Assembly (NCBI RefSeq): GCF_051020985.1
Contig: NC_135010.1
Coordinates: 1,920,001 to 1,984,000 of the forward strand
DNA from: Nomia melanderi
Taxonomy: Eukaryota > Arthropoda > Insecta > Hymenoptera > Halictidae
Direction: 5' to 3'
Length of the DNA: 64,000 bases
Shown: positions 1 to 12,778 of the stretch, in pieces
Numbering within the stretch: the stretch's first letter is position 1
Layout: the number at the start of each line of letters is the position of its first letter
Position numbers and translations under genes: made by a program
Notes under the pieces: model-generated
The model's input: only the letters and a program-made list of their open reading frames with translations
Told to the model about the DNA's origin: nothing
Databases searched by the model: none

Positions 1-3000
1 CCGTTGAACGTGGCTCAATCGTCTGTCGGAAGCTTGCGAAATCTCGATGCCTACAAGCATGAAAAGCAGCTGCCTCAGAAGGAGTCGAAATTACGAAGTA
101 AGTGGACTGTTATTGAGACTCTAGCAGCAATAGATAGCGCAAAATCCGTGCCCGATATGTTCCTAGGACACGCGGAAACTGGCATTTCAACGAGCGGTAG
201 GCTTCGCTCTAGGGGAAGTACGTCTTCTGCGAAGGTCGACTCATCGGCGCAATCTTTAAACGCGGAATTCTATCATTTGAGAAGCAAAGTCCTCACGGAG
301 AACAACCAAGACTATACCAGGCAGTGGACGTTCAAAGAAAAGAAACGAGAGTTCATGGAAAACAAGATTCCATCGCACGAGAATCCTGACACCATTTTCA
401 AACTTCAACGAAGATCAGATGAAAATTACAACAGTTACGCTCAAAAGTGTTTATCCAGAGTGGAATCGTCCTTTCTGAATCCTTCCGTTAGCTTAGAATC
501 AATATATTTCACTTCTAATAACGAGTCAGAAAATTTTGATCCTAATTATACCGTCTTGCCTTCGTACACGACGGAGTATAGTGACAAGAACGCGAAGGGC
601 TGCGATCAGAGTCAAGGTAAAAGAAGTAACGCGGATTTAATTTACGTCGGTAAGTCAACGACGAACCAAATAGAACTGGCAACTGTGCCCAAGGATAAGA
701 TGACATTACTCAGTCAGATCGAACCAAGTACCGCGGACAAATCGTCCGAAGAGATGACTGCCAATTTGTCTGCCTGGTTCGCTAGTATCAGAAATTCGGA
801 TAACAGACAGGTATCCTACGTGAAACTTGGAGAAACGAAAACGGCAAACATGACGGCTCGAGTGCCGTCTCGTCAAGAAATATCGAAGAATACGATCGAT
901 CTTGGCAACTGCATCAGACAATTACAAATTGACGCGAACCGTCAATTCCAGACGTTGCAGAATATGCAAAATATTCAGAATGCACCTTGGAACTCTTATA
1001 ACTTGATTAACAACCGCACCCAAGGCTCTGAAGACTACGACAGCTCCGAAGATGGTCGAGTGTACATGAAACCAGGAAGCTACAACGTCCCGAAGAAAAG
1101 GCATCAACGCAGATCAACGCGTCGTTTAGATAACTCGATATCTCGAAGTGTAATCAATGGACGCGTTAATAACCAGCGTAATCATTTCACGAACAAAGAA
1201 AAAGTCTTTTCGACTCCAGTATCCTCGATACCAGTATCACGAGCTACCGCGACGTCTATTTCTACCAATACTTATAACTCGGTAACCTCAACAGTGAAGT
1301 TACCCTTCCCGGCGAATCCAATTGTACCGTCACCTGCATTCTCTCTCGAAAATTCACCTCGAATTCTGAAACGCTTTGACTCGTTAAATCCTAGCGTATC
1401 CCAAGATGTCACTTGGAAAGCAGCATGCGCTTCAGCTGAGATTCTACTGGAAGCGTTGAATGTTAAAGAGGATAACAATGTCGAAAAAAAAGTAACTGAT
1501 GCCGGTAACCCCGTCGAGGAGCAAGAAAATGTCACTAAAAACAAGAGTATTGAATCTTTATCACAACCAACACAGTGTCAGGAGAAAGTAGATGGAAGTC
1601 ATGCTAAAATGTTGAAAGATGATAACGATGGTTGCAGTGGAGCTTCGAGTTACGAAGCGTCTGAGGATGACTCCGAATCGACTTGTCATTTTTCTCCTAA
1701 TGCGAGCATCAATGAAGCTTTACATGCATCTGAAAGTAAAAATGGTAACTTGCCTTAATTTCGAATGTATTTTCATAATCTTTTTCCTGCTCTTGTCAGT
1801 TATAAACTTCATCGTTAACATTTTAAACTACGTATTTTTAATGGTTTAAACATAATTATTTATTTGTTATTGCTCTTATTTTATACACTGATTTGTAAAT
1901 GATATACGCTAGTGCCTAAAATTTAAGAATCAGGAAATTTTCATTAAAAAATTGCTCAAGTTCAAAGTGGTATAACTTTACGAAAAAAAGTGTAATAAAC
2001 TTACATACGTAGATCACTCTAATCCTGACGGCACACTTTTTATTCCACATTGAATAAAACAGTGAACAAAATCTTATACCACGTTTTAAGGAGTCGTTAC
2101 GAAGGAAAGACTATATTCTTCAAATCTCTGACGAATGTAATTCCGAACAAATTTTTTTAGTATCTGTCAGGTTTGAATTTACAGAATTTTCGAAATCAGA
2201 AACCATGTTTATTTTCACACCTTTTACATAATGAAAAAAACGTCGCAAGATGTTTACGCAGGGCTATTTTTTTTATAAAGTTAGACTACTTTGAATTGGA
2301 TCAAGTTTTTAATGAAAATTTTCTGACCTTTTAACCTTGTACGCTAGTGTATTTTGATATTACAGATCTAATTTTAATCAGTGCAATTATGTAAATAATA
2401 ATTAATAACTTTAATGCTAGAAGAACGGAAATATTTTGTACTTTTGCTATATTTTTAGTTAATTAGAAATTAAAAGTTAATAATCCGTTACTGAGTCTTC
2501 CGTCTAAGGAAAAAATACTATGAAATAGATCTGAACTCAATAATACAGCTAAAAAAACACATTCCGTTCTTCTAAAACTGATATTAAACGCAATATTTTA
2601 TGGAAATGTCCATTAACAGGTTCTAGCAAAATGAACGTAAAGACGGACTCATGGTTAATCAGAACTTTGAACAACGCTAGTATAGTGAATAAACAGAAAC
2701 GACGAAAAAACAGTTGTAATCCGCGTACCTCAGACTCGTCAAACAGTTCGGTAATAGAAGACGAACAACCTAATCCCGTTTTATCATTAACGGCATCAGC
2801 AACGACAGTTACAACGACCATAACGGTTAAGAATCTTCAACAAATGAGTTGCTCCAGGAAAAATGTATGCAATCTTACTAAGGATGGCCAAAAGACAACG
2901 GACGAAATTGAACGTGTCGCTGGAAAAGCCACGTATTCTGAAACCGTACGACGTTCAACGCCGATTAGTTCGTCTCAATTAGAAAAGAAAGAATTTGGCA

Positions 3001-4481
3001 AGAAAGGGAAATTAAATATTCCTAATTCGTCGATAATTGGCAGTACTATAACACCAATTTCCGGTCGTAGGTGTCAGAGAAATGAATCTGAAAGATCCTA
3101 TTACCTTTTGCACAACAGGTCGCGAAAATGCTCTAGCAAGAAGGTTACAAAAAGTTACGAAATCGTCGAACCTCAAATGGAAGAGATAACGAGCACCAAA
3201 TGCAAAAGTACGCGGATCGACACGCCGAAGGAGAACTCGTTCGAACTTCCATCCGGATTATCATTGTCGACGGTTACGACGAAGCATGCAAAGAAAAAGG
3301 AAAATGTTGGATGTATCGAATTTTTGGACGGCAAATTTGGCGGGAAAGCTAGCGACCGAGGCTGGTCTGTGTGGTATAGCTCCAAGAGAAAGCAAAGTCT
3401 CAGTCCCCTAGCGCTGAGTAAGCTGGAAACGATACATCAAACGGTTTGGAAAATGCAAGAAGCGGAAATCTTCAAGTATCCGTCTCCTACAGACAGCGGT
3501 GGCAGTCAGTCCTCTGCGTACACAGTTAGACTTTTTCACATGATTATCCTGTTATAGAAATCGCAGCATTTTAATTATAAAATAATATTGTAGATCGAAG
3601 ACTACTGTAAAGTCATCAAAAGCCCGCTATTCCTGGAAACAGTTGAATATAAGTTGAAGAATCGTGTTTATCATAAAGTAGAACATGCGGTTCGAGACTT
3701 CCGCCGTATCGTTTATAATTCCAAATTATATCACAAGGTTCGTAATCTTCATAATTTACTTATAATTACGAGAATATTTACTGATATATATTTTCAATTA
3801 TTAAAATCTAGAATAATCATATTACTTTGCTTTTTGTGCTATATACAATGGGGTTTACTTTAAGGGATTCTTGAGAAGGAAACATACAGCGTCTCATTTA
3901 TTTGTTCATAGATATTTGGCACATTTATTGAACTAAATTTTGTACAAATACTTATGACAGAAATAACAAACTGTCAAACATATAACGTAATAGTCCTTTC
4001 AAGTATCATCAAAATTTTATTTAATACAAATATATGAGGTCATTGTATGTTAATTGAAGTAGATGATGTAAAGAATAATGATTATTATTAATTTTACAAA
4101 TAGTGCCAGTAAACCACAAGTTTATCATTAAATGTGATTAGTTTATCATTGATTTTGTGTTGTAGTTAAACATTTTTTAAATGTATTATCTAGTAGCCAT
4201 TTGAATAAAAAATTCAATTAAAGCGCCTTCATAGTAACAAAACGACCATTTTATTGTAGAATGATCATGATCGAGTGAAAACAATCGAGACGTTATCGAA
4301 AAAATTAGAAGAATTATTCGAAGAACATTTCGCTAGTTGGGACTTTGATAATATAAGTGGTAGCCCAAGAGAAGGTTCGCCGATGTCGTATCGATTTAAG
4401 TTGACCGGGAAAAAGGCAACAACTGGACGTTACGGTAACATGAAGAAAAGCCCACCTTCTTCGATCACAGAAAACGTTTGA
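1..4481 (+). CDS. Bromodomain-containing protein, 3' part of gene (four exons in window, 5' end missing)
   Basis: Proposed exons are 1-1744, 2620-3524, 3594-3737 and 4260-4481 (stop), giving about 1003 residues here. All introns are GT..AG and phases match: exon 1 leaves one G, exon 2 supplies GT (Gly); the last two junctions are phase 0. Without the first splice, exon 1 would read a few codons to a stop at 1756-1758. Residues 1 to about 830 are Ser/Thr/Asn/Lys-rich, low in hydrophobic stretches, probably disordered. The C-terminus folds as a bromodomain: helix Z (LSKLETIHQTVWKMQEAEIF), ZA loop with DYCKVIKSP, helix B (HAVRDFRRIVYNSKLYHK) and helix C (LSKKLEELFEEHF). Bromodomains bind acetyl-lysine on histones, so a nuclear role is inferred. 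The usual acetyl-lysine Asn appears to be His (YHK). The short C helix resembles TIF1/TRIM-type bromodomains, but no RING, B-box or PHD lies in the window. The ATG at 2631 could instead start a separate gene; the phase match argues against this. Confidence 0.72.
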
Positions 4482-5533
4482 CGTTTGAATGTTATATACT
4501 GCTAAACTTTCTACGAATTATTGTGCCTATAGTCTATAGTGACATTTTTTTACATCTCCTACAATTTATATTACTATTATATAGACATACAATGTTCGAC
4601 ATACCCTCAATTTATGTGGGAGTCCATCATAATAACACGTTCTAGTCATGCCTCAGTTCATAAAGTTATTATCATAAGCGTTCTACGAGTTTCCTTTTAT
4701 AAAGCAACTTGCACCTTTTTCTTCGTTTACTTCTAAGAACAGCAAAAGTTTAAACGCTCAGTCTTTTGGTATATCGAAACTAAAGTATATTCGTAACAAT
4801 GAAATAAATGACAAAAAAGAACAATATATTTTTTATATCATTAATATCAATCAACGAGAAATACAAATAATTGTTTAATACCATTACGATAATCGATGAT
4901 TGAAACTTGAAGACATACAATTGCTATTGAAATATTTGTTAAAGCAAAAAATGCGATTTGTTCAAATATATAAGATAAAGTAATTTGTCGTCCGCGATGC
5001 AAACAATGTAAATGAGGTTTAATTAAAGCGATGAAAGGATTAAGAATGTAATATTAAATTATAATGTTAAACGGATAAAGAATTTACGAAATAAAAGGAT
5101 AAAAAAATTAAAAGTCCCGCTTTACTTTCGCAAGGAAGCAAGCATGCGCAATACAAGAGTATGTAATGTAAAGTTATTGCGCATTCACCATAGAAATGTC
5201 AGTTGGCGATGCAAGTACCGTACGCGTATAGATTATAGCAATGTCAAACACCGAGGAGCAAACGGAAAGATGGCGGTCGAGCCGTAATTTTGCGATGCAT
5301 GGGATATAGTTTATAAATGGGGTGTCTCGCGTTCCCAAGGGATTTATCGAAGTCATAATATTATTGTGCGATGTGACTACGCTGATTACGACTGCCTCTT
5401 GAAGCAAACCGTGTCAAGAACGAAAGAACAACGTAAGAGAGGGAGAAGAAGGGGAGAGAAAGAGAACGGACATCCACTTTATACGTAACGAGTGTTGAAG
5501 CGGTTCATTGCTCCGCTCTAACTTGTCGTCAAG
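4482..5533 (+). promoter_or_regulatory. Spacer: bromodomain 3' UTR, then Reps promoter and 5' UTR
   Basis: The first half is AT-rich 3' UTR or spacer. From about 5110 the sequence becomes visibly GC-richer. A purine tract of GA repeats at about 5435-5467 lies just upstream of the Reps start codon at 5534; such GA-rich tracts are typical of insect promoters bound by GAGA-type factors. No clear TATA box was seen, as expected for a housekeeping promoter. Confidence 0.4.
4803..4808 (+). terminator. Candidate poly(A) signal of the bromodomain gene
   Basis: First AATAAA downstream of the stop at 4479-4481, about 320 bases into the 3' UTR. AT-rich sequence makes chance AATAAA common, so this is only the most likely choice. 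Confidence 0.35.
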
Positions 5534-8500
5534 ATGGATTGGGACTCGATCACGATGGCGAACCTTCACTTGACGATGACCGAGCACCAGTATTACGAAG
5601 ACATTTTTAGTTATTGTTGCGAAAACACTGACAGCGAGAGTGTGCCGGTGATCCGAGTCGCTGAGCTGCTACGCTGGGCAAATTTGCCAGGACTTGTCAC
5701 GATGATGGTAAGTTACATCTACTTGTTATGCTTAGCCTGTCAGTTATTGGTTTTCTGTCATTCTCGTGATTCGAATATTGAGAGCATGCGATTACGATTA
5801 ATTATAACAAGGTGGTCGCCTAATATGTCATAACGTGTCATGATGTCGGCAAATTATGGGACCTCGAGAAGGTTAGGTTTCAACACAGATCATAAGCGAA
5901 TTATTAATTTTGCCGTTAAGTAACTTATTAAACGACCACTCCTTTATGTCTTAAGGTGAAGCGTAAATCGAGTGTGAAGTCTTTCGATCATTGTCTACTG
6001 AGACATTAGCGACGTAAATACGCGATATTAATTAACATGTATAATTGAAAAGTTGATTAGTCGTTTATTACGCTTGAAAATTATTATAGTTCTTCAGAAC
6101 GAGTTATTAATTAAATCATGCGAATATTATAAAAGTATTATACAAGTATAGAGAAATAAGAACATTATTCTGTTGCAGAAGTATTTATATCATTGTTAAA
6201 AAGAAACTTGTTAATATAATACTGTTCAAATGGCAATTTTATTTGTATTTTATTTCAATTATAACTTGATTAAGGAATTTCAATTACAGTAAAAACAGTG
6301 GTTTTTTTGCAGTTTACTGTATTATGAATTAAAATAAAAATAAACATATTGAAACAAATTATTTTACTCCACATGCCCTAAATTTTGACTTAAAACATAA
6401 TTTTTTAACAACGATCTAAAAACATTTGACGAATCAGTGTGTCTGATAAACTTTAGAACCCTTATGGTTTATAGATATTGGACATTTGCTTTGGAACTGA
6501 AGCAGCGTGCATCGCAACACATCTTGGAAAGAAACAATTTTATGGGCTATTAAAACTTGTGGCAGCTCATCAGTCAGGACTTACTATTCGTAAAGACTTA
6601 ATTACTATGCCTTTGGATGTAATAACTCTGCCAAAATTTAGTTGGCCAACATCGGGAGATGAAGATGACAGAAGGAGTTCTGATTCAAATAGGGCTGTGA
6701 AAGGTCGACATCATGCTCCTGAAAGTACTACAGAAAGTGAAAGCGAAGCAGAATCTCCAAGGGAAACTGGTGGTAGTACAGATTCACCAACACCAACAAA
6801 TAGTGTAATACAAGAAAGAAATAATGATATAGGTGGTGAAACGATATTAGACTCCGTATCTGGAGGTTGGCAAGGTATATCTGAAGAATTAAGGCAATTA
6901 TTAGGAACAGAAGAAGAAAGTTCAGAACGTCATAGTAGTGATGAAGGTGATGGTGATGGTGATGGTGATTGCTCAGGATTTCCACCAGAAGTATGGATAA
7001 TTACTGATGAACAACGTGACTACTACACAACCCAGTTTTCACAGCTACAATTAGATCAGGATCGACTCTTGCACGGTCATATAGCTAAAACATTTTTTCA
7101 AAAATCTGGCCTTCCTTTTCAAGAACTTAGTCACATTTGGCGGTTAGCGGATATAACCAGAGATGGGGCATTGAGTTTAGAAGAATTCCTTGTAGCTATG
7201 CATTTGGTTGTGTTACGAAGAAATCATGTGCCTCTACCTGATGTATTACCTTCACCTTTATTAAATCCATTGCGTAGGCAGAAGACTGAAAGACCGCCTA
7301 TTCCATCAAATACAACTGCTCAGAAAACTCCACCTAACACAACTACTAGTACTTGTGAAAAAAACAAAGAATGGACAAAATTTGTAGATTCGCCAACTGG
7401 AAATAGTAGTTCCCTTGCTATTCCAAGTTTGCAATTAGTAAATTTTGATTTTCAAAAGTCCGATGTTGAAAAAGATCCCAAAATTTTACATCCTGTACCA
7501 TTACGCTTAACACCTGAGGCAGCTATCCTTGCTTCTGGAGCAAATGGTAATAGTAATAGTTGCACTACATTAGGAGACGATGATCTCCAACATACTGCTA
7601 CAGCATTGCTCCAGCGACCTTTAATAAAAAAGCCACCTGCCCCTCCTGAAGAAGGGATCATTGTAACTCCAAAGAAGGAACCGCCACCTCCACCACCACC
7701 GAGACCATATAGAACACACACGAGAAGCTCTAGTCTTGATCTTAATAAATTAGGTATATGTTGCTACCAATTCTCTACAATACTTATCATCTGTGGCTGC
7801 GAAAGCAAAGTTTTATGCTTCAAACTGTACACATTCTTGTAGGGAAAAATGGTCAAAGTTTTCTTGGAGCACCTCCATTAATACCACCTAGAATCTCACC
7901 TGGCATTGTAAGTACCTTTGTTTATTCTGAAATTATTCGATTATTAAGAACCAAATCTAAAATTATAGGTTTACACATTAATTATGTTTAATTAAGCTGC
8001 TTTTCATGGACATGCACAGTAGATACTTAATATATTGTATATGATTTTGCGGATTGTAAATATTGTAAAACAAAGCAAAATTATTACTATAAATAGAATT
8101 TTGTTATATATCTCTACTACAGACTTCACCTCGAAAGTTGGTTGGGCAAAAAAGTGAGGGAGAGGGACAAAAAACTTTAAGTGATAATCAAAATTTTGTC
8201 GCTGATTTTTCTCACTTTTCTCCAAAGAGCGAACTACCTGAAAATCCACCTTTGGAAACCATTACTCCTCAACCACAACAATTTACTGGTGTTTGTGGTG
8301 CATTCCATATTTATAGAAAACCCAGTCCCAGTAAGTTTCATGATTCTTTGTTATCAATTTTTAAAATATTCTTGTTAAATGAACAGATATCTATATCCTT
8401 TCCAGAACGAGAAGGAGGTGAAGAGGACGCTCCCAAGGACGAGGTAGAAGAATCAAAAAGATTAACGTTACAAGAATTGCGAGAAAAGAACGCAGAGTTA

Positions 8501-8590
8501 CGATTAGTTTGTGAAGAGTTAACACGAGAATTAGCTAGCGCACTCCAGGAACGTATAAACCTTCGTGCAAAACTTTTACTTTTAACATGA
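5534..8590 (+). CDS. Reps: RalBP1-associated EH-domain protein (REPS1/2 orthologue)
   Basis: Five exons: 5534-5707, 6475-7753, 7843-7907, 8123-8330 and 8406-8590, all GT..AG with matching phases, giving about 636 residues (vertebrate REPS1 is somewhat longer). The last intron is only 75 bases and a multiple of three, so the frame also reads through it. Residues about 12-105 are a first, divergent EH domain (TEHQYYEDIFSYC ... KKQFYGLLKLVAAHQSG), split by the first intron. An acidic Ser-rich linker follows. A second EH domain at about 228-320 has ITDEQRDYYTTQF, LSHIWRLAD with the Trp typical of NPF-binding EH pockets, and a partial EF-hand loop (DITRDGALSLEE, lacking the usual third acidic ligand). 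Residues about 440-485 are proline-rich with a run of seven Pro, a likely SH3 ligand. The C-terminus (LTLQELREKNAELRLVCEEL) is a coiled coil; in the family this region binds RalBP1. Role known for the family: linking Ral GTPase signalling to clathrin endocytosis. Confidence 0.93.
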
Positions 8591-9012
8591 TGGAATATGT
8601 TACCATTTGTGAACGCTCCAACCTGTGAGATGTCGATTTTTCCCAAATTCACCGTAAACTCATGTATTTGATACATCATTCTAGTCTAGAAATTTTTCCT
8701 TTTTCAATGAAGTCTCGTGTATTCATAATCATTAGCGTAACCAAACGTTAAAATTGCGAAATGAATATCAATAGAAATATGAATTCTATGAAGAGAGTTA
8801 GCAGTTCAATCTATTTTCATCGCTGTTACTTGATGTTTAAAGAATCAGTTACACTTCGATTGTATATTTGTGTACTCTTAAACCTTTGGCGGTTGTAATA
8901 CATTTAAACATTGCTATCTAATAAGTTCAAATTATTTTGAAAAAGCAATGTGTATAACTGATGAAGTACTTGAAATTACTATCTCGACTCGTATTACTAT
9001 TGTTAGTTTAAA

Positions 9013-9018
9013 ATAAAA
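9013..9018 (+). terminator. Candidate poly(A) signal for Reps
   Basis: AATAAA about 420 bases past the Reps stop, in a run of A-rich sequence. Plausible 3' end; other signals occur further downstream. Confidence 0.3.
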
Positions 9019-10429
9019 ATAAGTCGAATTTTTAGGTATTTGATTATTCTGTTTTTTTTATTACTTTTTAAGAAAAATGTACACTATTGATAAATAAGGT
9101 ATTTGAAACTAATGTAACCTGCATTATTACTACTCAAAATACGTGTAAATCGTATTCTTGCAAAATATTTCATATATTGATTTAATAATTTTCGCAATAT
9201 AGTGCTACAGGTGAATGTAACAACTGCCAGAGGGTTAATATTATAATAGTGTACAGGATAGTCTATGCAACTTAAACAAATTATAGTACTTTTCCGATTG
9301 CAATTAGAAAAAAAATATTATAAAAGGAAAATGAATCCTTCAAACGGAATATACATTTTCTGAACTATATTTTTTTGTAAGTATAATAATGCATATGCAT
9401 TTAACAATTGTAGCATTTTTTACATGGAAATGTATCTCAGGAAAATATTACATGATCCATCGGTGGGTCACAAGATATGCGTTCAAATGCCTCTCTATTG
9501 GATTCTGAACATTTAGTTTATCATTTGTTTGTTTTCAAAATAGAACCGAATGGAGAGTTTGAATTGTTTTAATGGAGGCATTTATTAGTATTTATGTGTT
9601 ATAAATACTCAAATATATGATAGTTTACAAGACTTTCTCGAATTTATATGCAGTGTCAATAATAACATTTGTAGTTGCTTCATCATCATCAATTGCATAA
9701 TTGAATTAATGTTTAGAGTCCATGTATTTATTACTTACACTTATATTTTCGAATTTTTCATACCAATACCTTTATTTGTTAAACCTATGGCTATGACTGA
9801 TTGAACTGAATTGCATTTCAAAAGAATACATCGAACGATGCTTTGTACTCTAAGATATAAATCTTTCTAAGATTTTAATCATTACATTGTGCAGAGAATT
9901 TTTCGTAAGCAGAAAACAAGCCGAAGAAATTCATTCTGAGTTGATCCGAAAGCTTATGTATCAGTATAGCGCAACAATTTTGATCGTTAACGAAAGTACA
10001 TGAATTGGTATCATGTTTTAACATTAGATCTAAACGGTCAAAAGATAATCGTATCTATTTATCTTTTTTCTCTAACATTTTTTTAAATTGCAATCAGAAA
10101 AAAAGTATATTTTGTTCCAGTTTCGTAGAGTACCCTACATATTCAGTATATCTGTTTCAAATATCTAGATATGATTATTTCTGTAGATATCAGAAATGCA
10201 AAAAAATGTTTCGGATGAAAGTTTTATAATATCGAAGGAAGCATATTACAATGATAATTATTTGTCCTTTCGATATCATTGGAATCCTATAAAAGTTACG
10301 TTTAAGTTTTTAAATCGAATCTAACATTCTTATATATTTTTATATTTAATATCAAGACACTCTTTCGTAAACCTTTTTTGAGTTATTAATTGTCAAAGTT
10401 AACGTACTGACAATGCGTTCACATACCAA

Positions 10430-10684
10430 CATATGTGCCTTTAATTTTGAAAATGGTCAATGGAAACTTATGTCAAGCATTAAAAATCATATTTTCCTAT
10501 AAGTTGCACACTCCATTACACAGTCATAATAAATTCTTATCTTTCAAGATTAAATATTTTCTGAAATATTTTATTACATAGTATACAAATATTTTTTAAT
10601 CCATTCAAACACGAACCTCTAAATTTATCTCGACACTAAAAATGTATGACTTAGTCCACTTTCAAAATTAATGGCACATATATG
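10430..10684. repeat. Imperfect inverted repeat, probable small mini-element
   Basis: The left arm at 10430-10456 (CATATGTGCC then TTTAATTTTGAAAATGG) pairs with the right arm at 10656-10684, whose reverse complement reads CATATATGTGCCATTAATTTTGAAAGTGG. The arms match at nearly every position over about 27 bases and enclose about 200 bases with no open frame. The flanks are AT-rich, so the target duplication is uncertain (TA possible). Confidence 0.5.
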
Positions 10685-12778
10685 CGCACTAGATGTACAT
10701 ACACTCTGAATTAATCCTTTTTAGAGTCATCAGGATATACAAATTGACCGAGCAATCTCGTATTGTACATTAGGCAATGCCAAAAAATTTCCCGACATTG
10801 ACTTTAGAAGTTAATAATTCAATAAAAGTTTACAAAAAGTTACAGGCGTAAGTAGTAATTTAAGTAGTCTTCAATATCACTTAGATTTTAAAAGGATGTA
10901 TAATAAAAAATGTAGAGTTTCTTAAAAGTTTACTGTGATTTTCATAGTATACTCCGGCGATATCTAAAAGTCAAACAATTATCATTGTAATATGGTTCCT
11001 TCGATGTTATACACGTTTCATCTAAAATATTTTTCGTATTTCTAAAACCTAGAGAAATAATTACTTGTAGGTAAGTACTTAAAACAGACATACTGTATAT
11101 ATGTATATTAAGAAGATAGTTACAAATATTTATGTTGTAGCTCCATTAAGGAAGTTGAAATTTTATAATATTATTACTGAAAATTCTTAATATGGAAGTA
11201 AGATTTTTCATGGTTACGCTATTATCCATGTTTTATCCTTTCTCACCAGCAATTCCAGTGTGCATTATTAGAAGCGCAAGTACAAGTATTGTAGCAACAT
11301 CTGCCACTCTTTAACATTCGAATATTACAGCATTTTAACGTTTAAATCATTTTGAGATCTTATATTTTTTATGCATAGTATTGTGCTGAATTGCTAAAAT
11401 AATAGTTCTTTGTATGTATATAAGAGTCTTTTAAAAGTTGAATGTTTACATCGAGCAATGGCGAAAGCTTGTTTATTATTGTAAACTGCAAAATTATTAT
11501 AGAAACATATTGTAAAAATGAGCGATAGATGTTTATTGTTTACGATGACAAAATGAAACTGTATTTTCGTAACACTGTACAATCAAATTTTTCACAGCAT
11601 GGCATATAGTTGAGAATCGGTATTCCTGATAAAAGTGTTACAATGTATTTCGTTTCGTGATAGTAATTGTATATAGTCAATAGAGTTTAGAGCAAGGAAT
11701 GAGAGAAAATGAAGTCTGCAGGAACAGAACATTCAGAGAATAAATATACTTTGAAAAAATGTTAATATCCTAAATCAATTTGTTGTTCTAATTTTGTTTC
11801 ACTTTACATATTATTTAATGTGTCACTTTCAATTTTGAAACAAAGTATCACATCAGGATTTGCTATATTGCTTACAAAGATCATGTAAATGTTTTATTGC
11901 TACAATGTTTATGGATCTATTGTTACTCGTCAGTTCATTATAACCAGTACTGATTTAGCGTTGCATAGCCGAAGTTACTATAACAAACAATTCCTTGTGC
12001 CATACAATGATATTTTGTTATTAATATTGTAGTCACTATTGATGGCTAAAAACTAATACTATCCTGTGGTTAAAAGCTATTTAACGGTAAATGTTTCAGA
12101 AAAAATCATTTTGTAAGCGTATAGGCATTATGTAAAAGTTATATGAAATCGTTATTTACTCGTTCCCTTTATTAGTGTAATCCTGTAAAAATGTAACTAT
12201 ATACAGAAAAATGAATATCTGGAGAATAAACAACCTCTTAGTTTCATAACAATTTTTATTGGTGTTTATGAGTGATAAATATTAATGTTACAGAAGAAAT
12301 CGCAAATATTTTGATATCCTCTTGCGAATGTTGAATGAATGATTGATAAAAATCATTTAAATGTAACATACATTATCTAAATAATACGGCACAAGAATAC
12401 AATAATCTACTTTATGTATTGACTGTGTACTTTTCGAGCAAGCATACTATTTTTGAACGTACATATTTGCATCTATATTTTTACATTATTTATGAATAAA
12501 TTCAGAAACGTTAATTAGAAATTTAAATTAATATAATGAACTTCAAAGTTAATCCTATTTCATACTGATTTTGTAGGTACATTGTATTACTTGTGCAAAA
12601 GAAATGTATGCTAAAGTATCGTTTTGTTTTACATTTTCAATTTCTGTTTCAAAAACGCTAGTGGCTAGTCATAACGTTATTTAATCTGCAATATTCATAA
12701 AACAACGATATGTTCGTATGATGTATGTCATACAGAAACATTTATGAATGTATTACACATGGAAATACGAAAATCGGC

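Larger units (their letters stand above)
8591..12778. other. AT-rich spacer between convergent Reps and Gapdh
   Basis: Contains the 3' UTRs of the two convergent genes and about 3 kb without a supported gene. The only structure seen is the inverted repeat at 10430-10684. Open frames here (e.g. 10005-10229) are short, A/T-driven and lack domain features. For Gapdh on the minus strand, candidate poly(A) signals are ATTAAA at 12680-12685 and AATAAA at 12255-12260. Confidence 0.5.

Noticed and set aside
7754..7991. Extension of the Reps exon past 7753 and the frame at 7758-7991
   Set aside because: Read-through into introns; the donor at 7753/7754 and the acceptor at 7842/7843 join in phase and continue the Reps frame.
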